Assembly: GCF_003402535.2 (NCBI RefSeq)
Contig: NZ_AP025170.1
Location: 1,922,001 to 1,986,000, forward strand
DNA from: Cupriavidus sp. P-10
Lineage (GTDB): Bacteria > Pseudomonadota > Gammaproteobacteria > Burkholderiales > Burkholderiaceae
Direction of reading: 5' to 3'
Length of the DNA stretch: 64,000 nt
A program made the translations under genes and the position numbers. The notes below the pieces were generated by a model, which did not search any database, was not told where the DNA came from, and saw only the letters and a program-made list of their open reading frames with translations. Shown one piece after another: positions 1 to 10,749 of the stretch; position 1 is the first letter of the stretch, and every line of letters starts with the position of its first letter.

Positions 1-273
1 GCGCGGCAGGTCGGCCGGATCGATCGGGGTGTCACGCTCGGGATCGACCTCACGCTCGTCCAGCATCTTGACGTAGCCGCCCAGCGGGATGGCCGCCACC
101 GTCCATTCGGTGCGGTCGCGGCTCTTCGAGATCCAGCGCAGCAGCGGCCGCCCGAAACCGATCGAAAAGCGCAACACCTTCACGCCGCAGGCGCGCGCGG
201 CGAGGTAATGCCCCATCTCGTGCACGTAGATGAGCACGCACAGGGCAACGATGAAAGCGAGTACGGTTTGCAT
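1..273 (-). CDS. rseP: RseP site-2 zinc metalloprotease, N-terminal part
   Basis: Inner-membrane protease of the RIP family, known for cutting the anti-sigma factor RseA within the membrane during envelope stress. Only the first 91 residues are in the window; the gene runs off the left edge in an open frame. The start is the ATG at 273. The first membrane segment carries the zinc motif HEMGH at residues 18-22 (pattern HExxH), followed by a glycine-rich stretch (FSIGFGRP) typical of the family. It is the last visible gene of the rpsB-to-rseP minus-strand run and follows dxr by about 115 bases, as in many proteobacteria. Confidence 0.93.
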   Translation of the reverse strand, partial: MQTVLAFIVALCVLIYVHEMGHYLAARACGVKVLRFSIGFGRPLLRWISKSRDRTEWTVAAIPLGGYVKMLDEREVDPERDTPIDPADLPR

Positions 274-388
274 GGCGTTGGGACGTCAGTAACAGTGGCT
301 GGACTGGCGCGCCGGATCCGGGTGTTCCGGCATGTCCGGGGCCGCCGCAGCCGCTATTGTCGCAGATGCGGCTGGCCGGCCCGTCGGA

Positions 389-1570
389 TCAGCGGCGCAG
401 CGCCAGTCCGGCAACGGCCGCGCGCGCTGCGTCGCGCGCCACGCGGTCGGCATCAAGGATGGCGTCGAGCGTGTCCGCCGGGCCGGCCGGTGCCGCCTGG
501 AGCACTTGGGCCACCAACCGCGCGATGTCAGTGAAGCGCACTTTTCCGCTCAGGAATGCTTCGACCGCCACCTCGTTTGCCGCATTGAGCACGGTCGGCG
601 CCACCCCACCGGCGCCCAGGGCGTCGAAGGCGAGACCCAGGCACGGGAAGCGCTGCAGGTCCGGCTTCTCGAAATGCAGCCCGCCTGCCAGCGTCAGGTC
701 GAGCGGCGACACGCCGGCATCGATGCGCTCGGGATAGGCCAGGCCGTAGGCGATCGGCGTGCGCATGTCCGGATTGCCCAACTGCGCCAGCACCGAGCCG
801 TCATGGTAGGCCACCATCGAATGTACGATGCTCTGCGGGTGGATCAGCACCTCGATGCGCTCGGCCGGCGCGCCGAACAGCCAGTGCGCCTCGATTACTT
901 CGAGGCCCTTGTTCATCATGGTGGCAGAGTCGACCGAGATCTTGCGGCCCATGACCCAGTTCGGGTGGGCGCAGGCCTCATCGGGAGAAATGTCGTGCAG
1001 CGTGTCGGGATCGCGCGTGCGGAACGGCCCGCCCGACGCGGTCAGCAGCACCCTGGCCACGCCGCGGCCATAGCGCGGATCGTCGGCCGGCAGGCACTGG
1101 AAGATGGCGTTATGCTCGCTGTCGATCGGCAGCAGCGTGGCGCCATGCTCGCGCACCGCGTCCATGAAGATGCGGCCAGACATCACCAGCGCTTCCTTGT
1201 TGGCCAGCAGCACGCGCTTGCCGGCACAGGCAGCGGCCAGCGTCGGGCGCAGGCCGGCGGCGCCGACGATCGCGGCCATCACGGCGTCAGTCTGCGCATC
1301 GGCGGCGACCGATTCAAGCTCGGCCTCGCCGTAGCTGACTTCGGTATCGACGCCGGCATCGCGCAGCAGCGTCTGCAGTTCTCCCGCCGCCTCGGCGCTG
1401 CCCACCACGGCGCGAGCCGGGCGGAATGCCATGCATTGATCGGCCAGCTTGCGCACTTGCCGGTGCGCCGTCAGCGCATGCACGGTGTAGCGGTCAGGAT
1501 GGCGGCGGACGACGTCAAGCGTGCTTTCGCCGATCGAGCCGGTGGCGCCCAGGATGGTAATGCGCTGCAT
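389..1570 (-). CDS. dxr: 1-deoxy-D-xylulose 5-phosphate reductoisomerase
   Basis: Converts 1-deoxy-D-xylulose 5-phosphate to 2-C-methyl-D-erythritol 4-phosphate with NADPH, the first committed step of the MEP isoprenoid pathway; cytosolic. The protein is 393 residues, normal for the family. It begins [16 protein letters not shown], the NADPH-binding loop. The metal and substrate site is visible as [11 protein letters not shown] and [18 protein letters not shown]. The open frame extends upstream into cdsA, but the ATG at 1570 is placed directly before the conserved N-terminus and is clearly the start. It lies about 23 bases after cdsA in the same operon, and feeds isopentenyl units to uppS two genes upstream. 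Confidence 0.97.
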   Translation of the reverse strand: MQRITILGATGSIGESTLDVVRRHPDRYTVHALTAHRQVRKLADQCMAFRPARAVVGSAEAAGELQTLLRDAGVDTEVSYGEAELESVAADAQTDAVMAAIVGAAGLRPTLAAACAGKRVLLANKEALVMSGRIFMDAVREHGATLLPIDSEHNAIFQCLPADDPRYGRGVARVLLTASGGPFRTRDPDTLHDISPDEACAHPNWVMGRKISVDSATMMNKGLEVIEAHWLFGAPAERIEVLIHPQSIVHSMVAYHDGSVLAQLGNPDMRTPIAYGLAYPERIDAGVSPLDLTLAGGLHFEKPDLQRFPCLGLAFDALGAGGVAPTVLNAANEVAVEAFLSGKVRFTDIARLVAQVLQAAPAGPADTLDAILDADRVARDAARAAVAGLALRR

Positions 1571-1593
1571 ATCAGACCGATTCAGAGAAGGCT

Positions 1594-2415
1594 TCAGAGA
1601 AAAATCAGCATCAGGGCCGCCAGCGGGAACACCGGCAGCAAGGCATCGATCCGGTCCAGCACGCCGCCATGGCCTGGCAGCAGCCGGCTGCTGTCCTTCA
1701 TGCCGACCTGGCGCTTGAGCAGCGACTCGAACAGGTCGCCCACCACACTCGCCGCCACCAGCAGCGTGGTCAGCCCGGCCACATAGCCCAGGCCACCGCG
1801 ATCGCCCAGCACCGAGAACCAGGTGGGCGCGAAGGCATGGGTGGCAGCCAGCACCAGGGCGATGACAAGCGCCAGCAGCCAGCCGCCAATGGCGCCTTCC
1901 CAGGACTTGCCCGGGCTGATGGACGGTGCCAGCTTGCGCCGGCCAATGGCCTTGCCGGTGAAATAAGCGCCGATATCGGCCGCCCACACCAGCACCGCCG
2001 CGGTCAGCAGCACGCCAATGCCGGCGCCGCGCAGGATCATGGTGGCATGGGCAAACGCGGGCAGCATGACCAGGCCCAGGACGGCCCCCAGCACGGCAAA
2101 GCCCGGCGTCGCGGTGCGCACACCGCGCGCCAGCAGCACCAGCGCCACGCCCCAGCACACCACCGCCGCTTCCAGCAGCCAGGTGGTGGCGTGCCGCAGC
2201 GGCATGTCATGCCAGGTGATGGTGGCGATCAGGCAGGCCAGCGCATAGACGTACGGCCAGGGCCCGCGCAGCCCGATCAGGCGACCGAATTCCCAGCCCG
2301 CCAGCAGCACGATCACGCCGAGCAGACCCGCCAGGCCGGCCGGTGGCGCCAGGAACAGGATCGGAAGGATCAGCAGCAGCAGGCACAGGGCGGTGATGAC
2401 GCGGGTGAGGAGCAT
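1594..2415 (-). CDS. cdsA: Phosphatidate cytidylyltransferase (CDP-diglyceride synthase)
   Basis: Integral membrane enzyme that makes CDP-diacylglycerol from phosphatidic acid and CTP, the branch point for all phospholipids. The protein has 273 residues with about eight hydrophobic segments. The CdsA signature is intact near the C-terminus: [19 protein letters not shown] followed by LDRID. It is in the standard place between uppS and dxr. A second, divergent CdsA-like protein is encoded at 53671-54639; this copy, in the housekeeping operon, is presumably the essential one. Confidence 0.96.
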   Translation of the reverse strand: MLLTRVITALCLLLLILPILFLAPPAGLAGLLGVIVLLAGWEFGRLIGLRGPWPYVYALACLIATITWHDMPLRHATTWLLEAAVVCWGVALVLLARGVRTATPGFAVLGAVLGLVMLPAFAHATMILRGAGIGVLLTAAVLVWAADIGAYFTGKAIGRRKLAPSISPGKSWEGAIGGWLLALVIALVLAATHAFAPTWFSVLGDRGGLGYVAGLTTLLVAASVVGDLFESLLKRQVGMKDSSRLLPGHGGVLDRIDALLPVFPLAALMLIFL

Positions 2416-2475
2416 GCGCTGCGATCCCGTGGAAGTTGTTGGAGTAGCCTGGAAGGCCAGTGTGCTCAGGCCGTG

Positions 2476-3246
2476 TCAGGCCGTGCCAGATAGTCCCGGC
2501 GCAACCAGTTGCGCGCTGGTGCGGCCGAAACGGCGTTCGCGCTGGCGGTACGAAGCAAAGGCCTTGTCCAGTTGGGCGGCGTCAAAATCCGGCCAGTACA
2601 CGTCGGTGAAATACAGCTCGGAATACGCGAGCTGCCACAACAGGAAATTGCTGATGCGCTGTTCGCCGCCGGTGCGGATAAACAGGTCGGGCTCCGGCGC
2701 ATAGGCCATGGCCAGGTGCGGCGCCAGCATGGATTCGTCGATCGACTCCGGATCGAGCATCGGCGAGCGCGCCAGCATCTTGCGCATGGCCTGCAGCAGG
2801 TCCCAGCGGCCGCCGTAGTTGGCGGCGATGGTCACGGTCAGGCCAGTATTGCCGGCGGTACGCGCCTCGGCATCCTTGATCAGCTTCTGGATGCGCGGGC
2901 TGAAGCGAGCCAGGTCGCCAACCACCCGCAGGCGGATGTTGTTGGCGTGCATCTTCACCACTTCGCGCCGCAGCGACATCATGAACAGCCGCATCAGGAA
3001 CGACACCTCGTCCGCCGGACGCCGCCAGTTCTCTGAACTGAATGCGAACAGCGTCAGGTACTGCACGCCCCGCGCGGCGCTGGCTTCCACCACCGCGCGC
3101 ACGGCGTCCAGTCCCCGGGAGTGCCCGGCAACGCGCGGCAGGTGCCGCTGGGTCGCCCAGCGGCCGTTGCCGTCCATGATGATGGCAACGTGACGGGGCA
3201 CGTAAGAGGTATCGGGTACGTCGAGCGTTGAACTGATGTGCTGCAT
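2476..3246 (-). CDS. uppS: Undecaprenyl diphosphate synthase
   Basis: Cis-prenyltransferase that adds isopentenyl diphosphate to farnesyl diphosphate to form the C55 lipid carrier for peptidoglycan and other surface polymers. The 256-residue protein contains the catalytic block [10 protein letters not shown] near residue 23, whose Asp binds the Mg-diphosphate, then AGHSRG and the FSSENW motif. The C-terminal [15 protein letters not shown] block is also intact. Length and motifs are standard. It sits about 45 bases after frr in the same minus-strand run. Confidence 0.97.
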   Translation of the reverse strand: MQHISSTLDVPDTSYVPRHVAIIMDGNGRWATQRHLPRVAGHSRGLDAVRAVVEASAARGVQYLTLFAFSSENWRRPADEVSFLMRLFMMSLRREVVKMHANNIRLRVVGDLARFSPRIQKLIKDAEARTAGNTGLTVTIAANYGGRWDLLQAMRKMLARSPMLDPESIDESMLAPHLAMAYAPEPDLFIRTGGEQRISNFLLWQLAYSELYFTDVYWPDFDAAQLDKAFASYRQRERRFGRTSAQLVAPGLSGTA

Positions 3247-3291
3247 GATGGCAGACGGTCGCTGACTGTCCCGGCAATTGCCGGGACGGCG

Positions 3292-3852
3292 TCAGACCGT
3301 CATGATCTCCTTCTCTTTTTCGGCGACCATCTTGTCGATCTCGGCCACGTACTTGTCGGTCAGCTTCTGCACGTCTTCCTGGCCGCGGCGATCGTCGTCC
3401 TCGGAGATGGTCTTGTCCTTGACCAGCTTCTTGAACTGCTCGTTGGCATCGCGGCGCAGGTTGCGCACCGCCACCTTGGCGCCTTCGGCCTCGCTCTTGA
3501 CGACCTTGGTCAGCTCCTTGCGGCGCTCTTCGGTCAGCGCGGGCATCGGCACGCGGATCACGTCGCCCATGGTGGCCGGGTTCAGGCCCAGGTCGCAGTC
3601 GCGAATGGCCTTCTCGACCGTGCCAACCATCTTCTTTTCCCACGGCTGCACCGTGATGGTGCGAGCATCGGCCAGGCCGACGCTGGCAACCTGGCTGATC
3701 GGCACCATCGAGCCGTAGTAATCCACCTGAACGTGGTCGAGCAGGCCGGTGTGGGCACGGCCAGTGCGGATCTTCGCCAGATCGGCCTTGAAGGCTTCGA
3801 TCGACTTCTGCATTTTCTGCTCGACGCTCTTCTTTGTGTCGGCGACGCTCAT
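3292..3852 (-). CDS. frr: Ribosome recycling factor
   Basis: Splits post-termination ribosomes together with EF-G. The protein is 186 residues, the normal length, with the expected conserved [12 protein letters not shown] block in the first helix of the three-helix bundle and the C-terminal block with [11 protein letters not shown] purine-rich ribosome binding site (GGAGG, reading on the minus strand) lies just upstream of the ATG at 3852. It follows pyrH by about 117 bases. Confidence 0.97.
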   Translation of the reverse strand: MSVADTKKSVEQKMQKSIEAFKADLAKIRTGRAHTGLLDHVQVDYYGSMVPISQVASVGLADARTITVQPWEKKMVGTVEKAIRDCDLGLNPATMGDVIRVPMPALTEERRKELTKVVKSEAEGAKVAVRNLRRDANEQFKKLVKDKTISEDDDRRGQEDVQKLTDKYVAEIDKMVAEKEKEIMTV

Positions 3853-3969
3853 GTTAACCTCCGGAAATCAGCCAACCATGATCCCGCCAGGCGGGATCGA
3901 AAATGAATCATTCTACTCTTTGCCCGGCCAGACACCAGCGCCACGGCGCGGTATCCGGGGGCGCCTGCC

Positions 3970-4680
3970 TCAGACGTGGACCAGGGTGCCCTCGTCTTCG
4001 CCCAGGATCACGCGCTTGAGCGCGCCCGGCTTGACGATCGAGAACACCCGGATCGGCAGCTTCTGGTCTCGGCACAGGGCGAAGGCGGTGGCGTCCATCA
4101 CCTGCAGGTTCTTCGAGATGGCCTCGTCGAAGCTGATGGTGGTGTAGCGCGTGGCGCTCGGGTCTTTCTTGGGGTCGGCAGTGTAGACGCCGTCCACCTT
4201 GGTCGCCTTGAGCACGACCTCGGCACCGATTTCCGAGCCGCGCAGCGCGGCGGCGGTGTCGGTGGTGAAGAACGGGTTGCCGGTGCCGGCGGCGAAGATC
4301 ACCACCTTGCCCTCTTCCAGCTGGCGGATCGCGCGCGGGCGGATATACGGCTCGACCACCTGGTCCATGCGCAGCGCCGATTGCACGCGGCCTTCGATAT
4401 TGGCGTGGCGCATCGCATCCTGCAGCGCCAGCGCGTTCATCATGGTGGCCAGCATGCCCATGTAGTCGGCCGTGGCGCGGTCCATGCCGGCCGCACCGCC
4501 CGCGACGCCGCGGAAGATATTGCCGCCGCCGATGACCACCGCGACCTGGACGCCGAGTTTCACGATCTCGGCAATGTCGTTCACCATCGCCTCGATGGTG
4601 GAGCGGTTGATGCCAAAGGCATCGTCGCCCATCAGGGCTTCACCGGACAGTTTCAGAAGGACGCGCTTGTAGGCTGGCAT
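3970..4680 (-). CDS. pyrH: Uridylate kinase (UMP kinase)
   Basis: Phosphorylates UMP to UDP in pyrimidine nucleotide synthesis; the bacterial enzyme is a hexamer of the amino-acid kinase fold and is allosterically controlled by GTP and UTP. The 236-residue protein begins [16 protein letters not shown], the expected N-terminus with the KLSGE phosphate loop, so the ATG at 4680 is chosen over an upstream in-frame ATG at 4863. [10 protein letters not shown] and the TDTAAALR and [10 protein letters not shown] blocks are intact. A hairpin with a GNRA-type loop lies in the roughly 290-base stretch between tsf and this gene. Confidence 0.97.
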   Translation of the reverse strand: MPAYKRVLLKLSGEALMGDDAFGINRSTIEAMVNDIAEIVKLGVQVAVVIGGGNIFRGVAGGAAGMDRATADYMGMLATMMNALALQDAMRHANIEGRVQSALRMDQVVEPYIRPRAIRQLEEGKVVIFAAGTGNPFFTTDTAAALRGSEIGAEVVLKATKVDGVYTADPKKDPSATRYTTISFDEAISKNLQVMDATAFALCRDQKLPIRVFSIVKPGALKRVILGEDEGTLVHV

Positions 4681-4897
4681 GTTCACCCTCGGACAGGAGC
4701 AAGTCGCTCGTTTGGGACTCAACACAAATGAGACGATTGATTTTTTGACACCGGCGGCTCGGATCGGCGCGCCACCGGAGGAAGAAAGCCGGTTTTCGGG
4801 GTCGCCCCACCCTGCTGGCAGGCGACGGGAAGACGACCGCGAAAACTGACTGCTGCAGTGCAACGTGCAATACGCCTCACTGCACTACTTATGCAGA

Positions 4898-4917
4898 GGG
4901 GCACCTTGCGGCGCCCC
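4898..4917 (-). other. Hairpin with GCAA loop between tsf and pyrH
   Basis: Read on the minus strand, an 8-base stem with one G-U pair closes a GCAA tetraloop. No run of T follows the stem, so it is not a normal intrinsic terminator. It may be a transcript-stabilising or processing hairpin at the end of the tsf message, or part of the pyrH leader. The rest of 4681-4974 shows no gene. Confidence 0.4.
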
Positions 4918-4974
4918 TGCGGCATTATAGGCGCCCGGACCCGCCCACAAGGGCCGGCCGGCACGCCCCGGACA

Positions 4975-5853
4975 TCAGCCCTTCTGGGCAGCGGCCACCT
5001 GGGCGGCCACTTCAGCGGCGAAGTCGTCCTGCTTCTTCTCGATGCCTTCGCCCACGACGTACAGGGTGAAGCCCTTCACGGTCGTGTTGGCAGCCTTGAG
5101 CATCTGCTCGACAGTCTGCTTGTCGTTCTTCACGAACGGCTGGTTGAACAGCGACACTTCCTTCAGGTACTTCTGCACCGAACCCTCGACCATCTTGGCG
5201 ACGATTTCGGCCGGCTTGCCCGACTCGGCAGCCTTCTGCTCGGCGATGCTGCGCTCCTTGGCGATCAGGTCTGCAGGGACCTGCTCGGCCGACAGCGACA
5301 CCGGCTTCATGGCGGCCACGTGCATGGCCACGTCCTTGGCGGCGGCTTCGTCGCCGTCGAACTCGACCATCACGCCGATACGGGTGCCGTGCAGGTACGA
5401 AACCAGCTTGCCGCCGTTGGCGTAACGGACAAAGCGGCGGACCGTCAGGTTCTCGCCGATCTTGCCGATCAGGGCCGTGCGGGTGGCTTCAACGCTCACG
5501 CCGTCGATTTCCAGCGCCGACAGGGCTGCCACGTCGGCCGGGTTCTGCTTGGCGATCAGTTCGGCAACCTTGGCCGAGAAAGCCAGGAAGTCGTCGTTCT
5601 TGGAGACGAAATCGGTCTCGCAGTTCAGTTCGACCAGCACGCCGGTGGTGCCGTCGATGAACGAAGCGACCACGCCTTCGGCGGTCACGCGCGATGCGGC
5701 CTTGCTGGCCTTGTTGCCCAGCTTGACGCGCAGCAGTTCTTCGGCCTTGTTCAGGTCGCCGTCGGCCTCGGTCAGGGCCTTCTTGCATTCCATCATCGGC
5801 GCGTCGGTCTTCGCGCGCAGTTCTGCAACCATGCTTGCGGTAATTGCCGCCAT
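4975..5853 (-). CDS. tsf: Translation elongation factor Ts
   Basis: Guanine nucleotide exchange factor for EF-Tu. The 292-residue protein starts with the UBA-like domain ([20 protein letters not shown]) containing the conserved [12 protein letters not shown] motif, and goes on through the core dimerisation domain with a typical [23 protein letters not shown] block (here [19 protein letters not shown]). It is the normal partner of rpsB, 284 bases upstream on the same strand, but a strong hairpin terminator separates the two, so its expression probably depends on read-through. Confidence 0.97.
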   Translation of the reverse strand: MAAITASMVAELRAKTDAPMMECKKALTEADGDLNKAEELLRVKLGNKASKAASRVTAEGVVASFIDGTTGVLVELNCETDFVSKNDDFLAFSAKVAELIAKQNPADVAALSALEIDGVSVEATRTALIGKIGENLTVRRFVRYANGGKLVSYLHGTRIGVMVEFDGDEAAAKDVAMHVAAMKPVSLSAEQVPADLIAKERSIAEQKAAESGKPAEIVAKMVEGSVQKYLKEVSLFNQPFVKNDKQTVEQMLKAANTTVKGFTLYVVGEGIEKKQDDFAAEVAAQVAAAQKG

Positions 5854-5974
5854 TTGTCACTCCTTGAATGGTTCGCGCCGGGCCCCGGCAGTCTGCCCGC
5901 GGCACCCGGTCGGTGGGTCTACAGCGCACCCGCGGCAGATACTGCCTGCGGCGGATGACAACAATTCAAATTCG

Positions 5975-6007
5975 AAAAAAGGGGGCGCCAGAAGTGCCCC
6001 CTTTTTT
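5975..6007 (-). terminator. Intrinsic terminator/attenuator between rpsB and tsf
   Basis: A 6-base G/C stem (GGGGGC with GCCCCC, loop of nine bases) is flanked by six A and six T on either side, so read on the minus strand it is a classical rho-independent terminator immediately after rpsB. Because of symmetry it could also stop plus-strand transcripts. In E. coli the rpsB-tsf intergenic region also holds a partial terminator, which lets S2 be made in excess of EF-Ts. Confidence 0.85.
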
Positions 6008-6137
6008 GCCCTGCTGCCGACGTACCCCGGCTTGCGCCCTGCGCGCTGCCCGGCGTGCCGGGCGGCAAGCGATGCTTGCCTGTCGTGTGTTGACGTGCGC
6101 GCTATCGGGTTCCTTTCAGGCAGCGGGCCGGAGGCTA

Positions 6138-6881
6138 TCAGCCTTCCTGCACTTCGACGAATTCGTCGTCGCCGCGGGCGGCTTCAACGACTTCCTGCAC
6201 CGCGTTGGCACGGCCTTCCAGGATCGCGTCAGCCACGCCGCGCACGTACAGGGCCACGGCCTTGCTCGAGTCGTCGTTGCCCGGGATCACGTAGTCGATG
6301 CCTTCCGGCGAGTGGTTGGTATCAACCACGCCGATCACGGGCACGCCCAGCTTGTTGGCTTCGGTCACGGCAATCTTGTGGTAGCCGACGTCGACCACGA
6401 AGATGGCGTCAGGCACGCCGCCCATGTCCTTGATGCCGCCGATCGACTTTTCCAGCTTGAGCATCTCGCGCTCGAACATCAGCGCTTCCTTCTTGCTCAT
6501 GGTTTCCAGCGCGCCGGCTTCCTTGGCGGCTTCCATGTCCTTCAGGCGCTTGATGGAGATCTTGACCGTCTTGAAGTTGGTCAGCATGCCGCCGAGCCAG
6601 CGGGCGTCGACGTAAGGCATGCCGGCGCGACCGGCCTCTTCAGCCAGGATTTCGCGCGACTGGCGCTTGGTGCCCACGAAAAGGATGGTGCCGCGATTGG
6701 CTGCCAGCTGACGCACGTACTTCATGGCGTCCTGGAACATCGGCAACGTCTTTTCGAGGTTGATGATGTGGATCTTGTTGCGATGGCCGAAGATGAAGGG
6801 GGCCATCTTCGGGTTCCAGAAGCGGGTCTGGTGGCCGAAGTGGCAACCGGCTTCCAGCATTTCGCGCATGGTAACGGACAT
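6138..6881 (-). CDS. rpsB: 30S ribosomal protein S2
   Basis: Binds the 30S head/body junction and is needed for S1 docking. The 247-residue protein begins [18 protein letters not shown], which fixes the start at 6881 (an in-frame upstream ATG at 7187 would add an unrelated tail). The family blocks [21 protein letters not shown] and [30 protein letters not shown] region are all present. It is the first gene of the minus-strand housekeeping run, with a promoter at 7044-7073 and a leader of about 155 bases, long enough for autoregulation by S2. Confidence 0.97.
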   Translation of the reverse strand: MSVTMREMLEAGCHFGHQTRFWNPKMAPFIFGHRNKIHIINLEKTLPMFQDAMKYVRQLAANRGTILFVGTKRQSREILAEEAGRAGMPYVDARWLGGMLTNFKTVKISIKRLKDMEAAKEAGALETMSKKEALMFEREMLKLEKSIGGIKDMGGVPDAIFVVDVGYHKIAVTEANKLGVPVIGVVDTNHSPEGIDYVIPGNDDSSKAVALYVRGVADAILEGRANAVQEVVEAARGDDEFVEVQEG

Positions 6882-7043
6882 GTGATTCTCCAAAGGGTTA
6901 GGTCTGAAGCCCGCCCCGACATTCCTGAAAAGGAACACCCCGGATAGGCGGGCCAGCGATTTCCAAAAAACATCGTCGCAGCTGGATGCTGCAAACTGTC
7001 GACCTGGCTGTGCGATGTTGCACCGCAACCAGGCGAGCCCGCT

Positions 7044-7073
7044 ATTGTAGCAATAAAAGTGCGACGCGCTCAA
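7044..7073 (-). promoter_or_regulatory. Sigma-70-type promoter of rpsB
   Basis: Read on the minus strand: -35 TTGAGC (7073-7068), 18-base spacer, -10 TACAAT (7049-7044). It lies about 160 bases upstream of the rpsB start. The 362-base gap between rpsB and map (6882-7243) otherwise holds only the map promoter region. Confidence 0.65.
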
Positions 7074-7171
7074 GCCGCCCGTCGCCCACCGGCGTTCGGC
7101 TCCACGCCTCGCGCATGTCCGCTGGGCCACCCAAATCCGCGCCGCCACAAGCTGCGATCCCGCGCCGATGG

Positions 7172-7180
7172 TGCGATAAT
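7172..7180 (+). promoter_or_regulatory. Extended -10 promoter element of map
   Basis: TGCGATAAT, an extended -10 box (TGn plus GATAAT), lies about 64 bases before the map start. No good -35 hexamer is seen 16-18 bases upstream, which is normal for extended -10 promoters. Confidence 0.45.
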
Positions 7181-7243
7181 CCCACATTGATCTTTCGAAT
7201 TCGGCGCGGCCAGTGGCCCCGCCATCACTTTTGGCGACGCAGC

Positions 7244-8062
7244 ATGAGCATTTACCTGAACACCGCCGAAGACATCGCCCAGATGCGCGTGGCTTGCCGC
7301 CTTGCCTCCGAAGTCCTCGACTACATCACGCCCTTCGTCCAGCCGGGCGTCACCACAGGCGAGCTGGACCGCCTGTGCCACGCCTATATGCGCGACGTGC
7401 AAGGCACCGTGCCGGCGCCGCTGAACTACGCGCCCCCCGGTTACCCGCCCTTCCCCGGCGCGATCTGCACCTCGGTCAACGACGTGATCTGCCACGGCAT
7501 CCCCGGCGAGCGCGTGCTCAAGAGCGGCGACGCGATCAACCTGGACATCACCGTCATCACCAAGGAAGGCTATTACGGCGACACCAGCCGCATGTTCATC
7601 GTCGGCGAAGGCTCGATCCTGGCCAAACGCCTGGCGCAGGTGACGTACGAATGCATGTGGAAGGGCATCTCGCAGGTGCGCAACGGCGCGCGCCTGGGCG
7701 ATATCGGCCATGCCATCCAGGTGCACGCGGAAGCCGCCGGCTACAGCGTGGTGCGTGAATACTGCGGCCACGGCATCGGCAAGAACTTCCACGAAGACCC
7801 GCAGATCCTGCACTACGGCCGCGCCGGCACCGGTGCCGAGATCAAGGCCGGGATGATCTTCACCGTGGAACCGATGATCAACGCCGGCAAGCGCGATATC
7901 CGCACCATGCCCGACCAGTGGACGGTCAAGACCCGCGATCGCAGCCTGTCGGCGCAGTGGGAGCACACCGTGCTTGTCACCGAGACAGGCTTTGAGGTGC
8001 TGACGGTGTCGGCCGGCACCCCGGCGCCGCCAGCCTTCATTACGGAATCCGTCGCGGCCTGA
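7244..8062 (+). CDS. map: Methionine aminopeptidase, type I
   Basis: Removes the initiator methionine from nascent proteins after deformylation. The 272-residue protein starts at the ATG 7244 ([20 protein letters not shown]); an upstream in-frame ATG at 6986 would cross the promoter region. All five metal ligands of the pita-bread fold are visible in their motifs: [31 protein letters not shown] and WEHTVLVTE. The gene diverges from rpsB, the usual arrangement, and is followed by a hairpin terminator before glnD. Confidence 0.97.
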   Translation: MSIYLNTAEDIAQMRVACRLASEVLDYITPFVQPGVTTGELDRLCHAYMRDVQGTVPAPLNYAPPGYPPFPGAICTSVNDVICHGIPGERVLKSGDAINLDITVITKEGYYGDTSRMFIVGEGSILAKRLAQVTYECMWKGISQVRNGARLGDIGHAIQVHAEAAGYSVVREYCGHGIGKNFHEDPQILHYGRAGTGAEIKAGMIFTVEPMINAGKRDIRTMPDQWTVKTRDRSLSAQWEHTVLVTETGFEVLTVSAGTPAPPAFITESVAA

Positions 8063-8077
8063 AGTCGCACACCAGCC

Positions 8078-8106
8078 AGGGCGCCTGACCGGCGCCCTTA
8101 TTTTTC
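8078..8106 (+). terminator. Intrinsic terminator after map
   Basis: AGGGCGCC and GGCGCCCT form an 8-base perfect stem with a 4-5 base loop, followed by TTATTTTT. It sits in the 49-base gap between map and glnD, so glnD transcription must read through it or start very close by. Confidence 0.75.
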
Positions 8107-8111
8107 CAGCC

Positions 8112-10730
8112 GTGCCCACGCACCATCCCGCCCTCTCCATGGACACCACGCCGGAACTGCTGCTTGCCGCGCGCGTGCGCGACCAGCTCAAGGCCGATAA
8201 GCAGGCGCTGTTTGCCGACTTCAACCTCAGCGCCAACGTCGGCACGTTGATCACGCGGCTGCGCCGTGCCGTCGACGCCGCGCTGGTGGAAGCGTGGCGC
8301 GGCCTGGAGATGCCTGCGGGCGCGGCGCTGGTGGCGGTGGGCGGCTACGGCCGCGGCGAGCTGCTGCCCTATTCGGACGTCGACGTGCTGCTGTTGCTGC
8401 CCGCCGAGCCCGACCAGGACACCACCGGTCGGCTGGAGCGCTTCATCGGCCTGTGCTGGGACCTGGGCCTGGAGATCGGGTCGTCGGTACGCACCGTGGA
8501 CGATTGCATCCGCGAGTCGCGCCAGGACGTCACCATCCAGACCTCGCTGCTCGAAGCGCGGCTGGTGACCGGCAGCCGCAAGCTGTTCGAGTCGATGCGC
8601 ACGCGCTACCAGGCCGACCTGGACCCGGCCGCGTTTTTCCAGGCCAAGCTGCTGGAAATGCGCCAGCGCCACGCCAAGTACCAGGACACGCCGTACGCGC
8701 TCGAGCCCAACTGCAAGGAAAGCCCGGGCGGCCTGCGCGACCTGCAGGTGATCCTGTGGATGACCAAGGCCGCTGGCCTGGGCGACAGCTGGAAAGAACT
8801 GTTCGAGCGCGGCCTGCTGACGCAGCGCGAAGCGCAGGAGCTGGCACGCAACGAGCGCCTGCTCAAGACCATCCGCGCGCGCCTGCACCTGGTGGCGGGC
8901 CGGCGCCAGGACGTGCTGGTGTTCGACCTGCAGACCGCCCTGGCGGAGTCCTTCGGCTACCGCCAGACCACCAACAAGCGCGCCAGCGAGCAGCTGATGC
9001 GGCGCTACTACTGGGCGGCCAAGGCGGTCACGCAGCTCAACATCGTGCTGCTGCTGAACATCGAGGCAATGCTGTTCCCCAGCGAGTCGCAGGTCACGCG
9101 CGTGCTCAACGAACGCTTCGTCGAGCGCCAGGGCATGCTGGAGATCACCAGCGACGACGTTTACGAGCGCGATCCTCACGCGATCCTGGAAACCTTCCTG
9201 CTGTACCAGCGCACGCCCGGCGTGAAGGGCCTGTCGCCGCGCACGCTGCGCGGGCTGTACAACGCGCGCACCGTGATGACCGCGGGCTGGCGCAACGATC
9301 CGGAAAACCGCCGCCTGTTCCTGGCCATCATGCAGGAACCGCAGGGCATCACCCATGCGCTGCGGCTGATGAACCAGACCAGCGTGCTGGGCCGCTACCT
9401 GATCAACTTCCGCCGCATCGTCGGGCAAATGCAGCACGACCTGTTCCACGTCTACACCGTGGACCAGCACATCCTCATGGTGGTGCGCAATATGCGCCGC
9501 TTCGCCATGTTCGAGCACACCCACGAGTTCCCGTTCTGCAGCCAGCTGATGGCGAGCTTCGACAAGCCGTGGGTGCTGTGGGTGGCGGCGCTGTTCCACG
9601 ATATCGCCAAGGGCCGCGGCGGCGACCACTCCAGGCTCGGCACCGTGGACGCGCGGCGCTTCTGCAAGGCGCACGGCATTGCGCGCGACGATGCCGACCT
9701 GATCTGCTGGCTGGTCGAGCACCACCTGACCATGAGCCACGTGGCGCAGAAGCAGGACCTGACCGATCCGGACGTGGTGCATGCCTTCGCGCGCGTGGTC
9801 GGTAGCGAACGCCACCTGACTGCGCTGTACCTGCTGACCGTGGCCGATATCCGCGGCACCAGCCCCAAGGTCTGGAACGCGTGGAAGGGCAAGCTGCTGG
9901 AAGACCTGTACCGCATCACGTTGCGCGTGCTCGGCGGCGCGCGCGTGGATCCGCATTCGTTGTGGTCGCTGCGCAAGGAAGAGACCATCTCCGAGCTGCG
10001 CCTGAAAGCCTTCGACCCCGAGCTGGGCAAGCGCCTGTGGGCGCAACTGGACGTGGCGTTCTTCCTGCGGCACGATTCGCGCGACATCGCCTGGCTCACG
10101 CGCCACCTGTACGACAAGGTGGACAGCACGAACCCGGTGGTCAAGGCGCGCATCTCGCCGGCGGGCGAAGGTTTGCAGGTGGCCGTCTACGTGCAGGACC
10201 AGCCCGACCTGTTCGCGCGCATTTGCGGCTATTTCGAGCGCAAGGCGTTCTCGATCCAGGACGCCAAGATCCACACCACCCGCCACGGCTACGCGCTGGA
10301 TACGTTCCAGGTCACCGATCCGGGCATGGCCAGCGACGGCAACTATCGCGGCAACTACCGCGACATCATCGCGCTGGTGGAGCACGAGCTGTGCGAAAGG
10401 CTGCGCCAGCAGGCCGCATTGCCCGAGCCCACGCAGGGACGCCTGTCGCGCCAGTCGCGCAGTTTCCCGATCAAGCCGCGCGTCGATTTGCGCCCGGATG
10501 AGCGCGGCCAGTATTACCTGCTGTCGCTGTCCGCCAACGACCGCACCGGCCTGCTGTACGCCATCGCCCGCGTACTGGCACGGCATCGCGTGTCCGTGCA
10601 CACGGCACGCATCAACACCCTGGGCGAACGCGTCGAAGACGTGTTCCTGGTAGACGGCAGCCGCCTGGCCGCCGACAACCGATTGCAGATTCAGCTTGAA
10701 CAGGACTTGCTCTCCGCCCTCGCGATCTGA
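8112..10730 (+). CDS. glnD: PII uridylyltransferase / uridylyl-removing enzyme
   Basis: Senses glutamine and adds or removes UMP from PII proteins (GlnB/GlnK), thereby setting glutamine synthetase activity and nitrogen gene expression. The 872-residue frame has the nucleotidyltransferase motif [18 protein letters not shown] (residues about 77-94), the HD phosphohydrolase motif [14 protein letters not shown] (about 493-506) and two C-terminal ACT domains (from about 690 and 800), the full GlnD architecture. The start is either GTG 8112 or ATG 8139 (MDTTPELLL); the T-tract of the map terminator ends just before the GTG, which favours the ATG slightly. rluB follows after 19 bases. Confidence 0.96.
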   Translation: MPTHHPALSMDTTPELLLAARVRDQLKADKQALFADFNLSANVGTLITRLRRAVDAALVEAWRGLEMPAGAALVAVGGYGRGELLPYSDVDVLLLLPAEPDQDTTGRLERFIGLCWDLGLEIGSSVRTVDDCIRESRQDVTIQTSLLEARLVTGSRKLFESMRTRYQADLDPAAFFQAKLLEMRQRHAKYQDTPYALEPNCKESPGGLRDLQVILWMTKAAGLGDSWKELFERGLLTQREAQELARNERLLKTIRARLHLVAGRRQDVLVFDLQTALAESFGYRQTTNKRASEQLMRRYYWAAKAVTQLNIVLLLNIEAMLFPSESQVTRVLNERFVERQGMLEITSDDVYERDPHAILETFLLYQRTPGVKGLSPRTLRGLYNARTVMTAGWRNDPENRRLFLAIMQEPQGITHALRLMNQTSVLGRYLINFRRIVGQMQHDLFHVYTVDQHILMVVRNMRRFAMFEHTHEFPFCSQLMASFDKPWVLWVAALFHDIAKGRGGDHSRLGTVDARRFCKAHGIARDDADLICWLVEHHLTMSHVAQKQDLTDPDVVHAFARVVGSERHLTALYLLTVADIRGTSPKVWNAWKGKLLEDLYRITLRVLGGARVDPHSLWSLRKEETISELRLKAFDPELGKRLWAQLDVAFFLRHDSRDIAWLTRHLYDKVDSTNPVVKARISPAGEGLQVAVYVQDQPDLFARICGYFERKAFSIQDAKIHTTRHGYALDTFQVTDPGMASDGNYRGNYRDIIALVEHELCERLRQQAALPEPTQGRLSRQSRSFPIKPRVDLRPDERGQYYLLSLSANDRTGLLYAIARVLARHRVSVHTARINTLGERVEDVFLVDGSRLAADNRLQIQLEQDLLSALAI

Positions 10731-10749
10731 GGCGGGCAGCATCAACGAT

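Noticed and set aside
348..374. CAGCCGC/GCGGCTG hairpin with GACAAT between rseP and dxr
   Set aside because: Loop of 13 bases, no T-tract and no -35 hexamer. It could be an rseP promoter, but evidence is too weak to list.
4745..4750. TTGACA on the plus strand upstream of pyrH
   Set aside because: No -10 box at proper spacing and no plus-strand gene follows; pyrH is on the minus strand.
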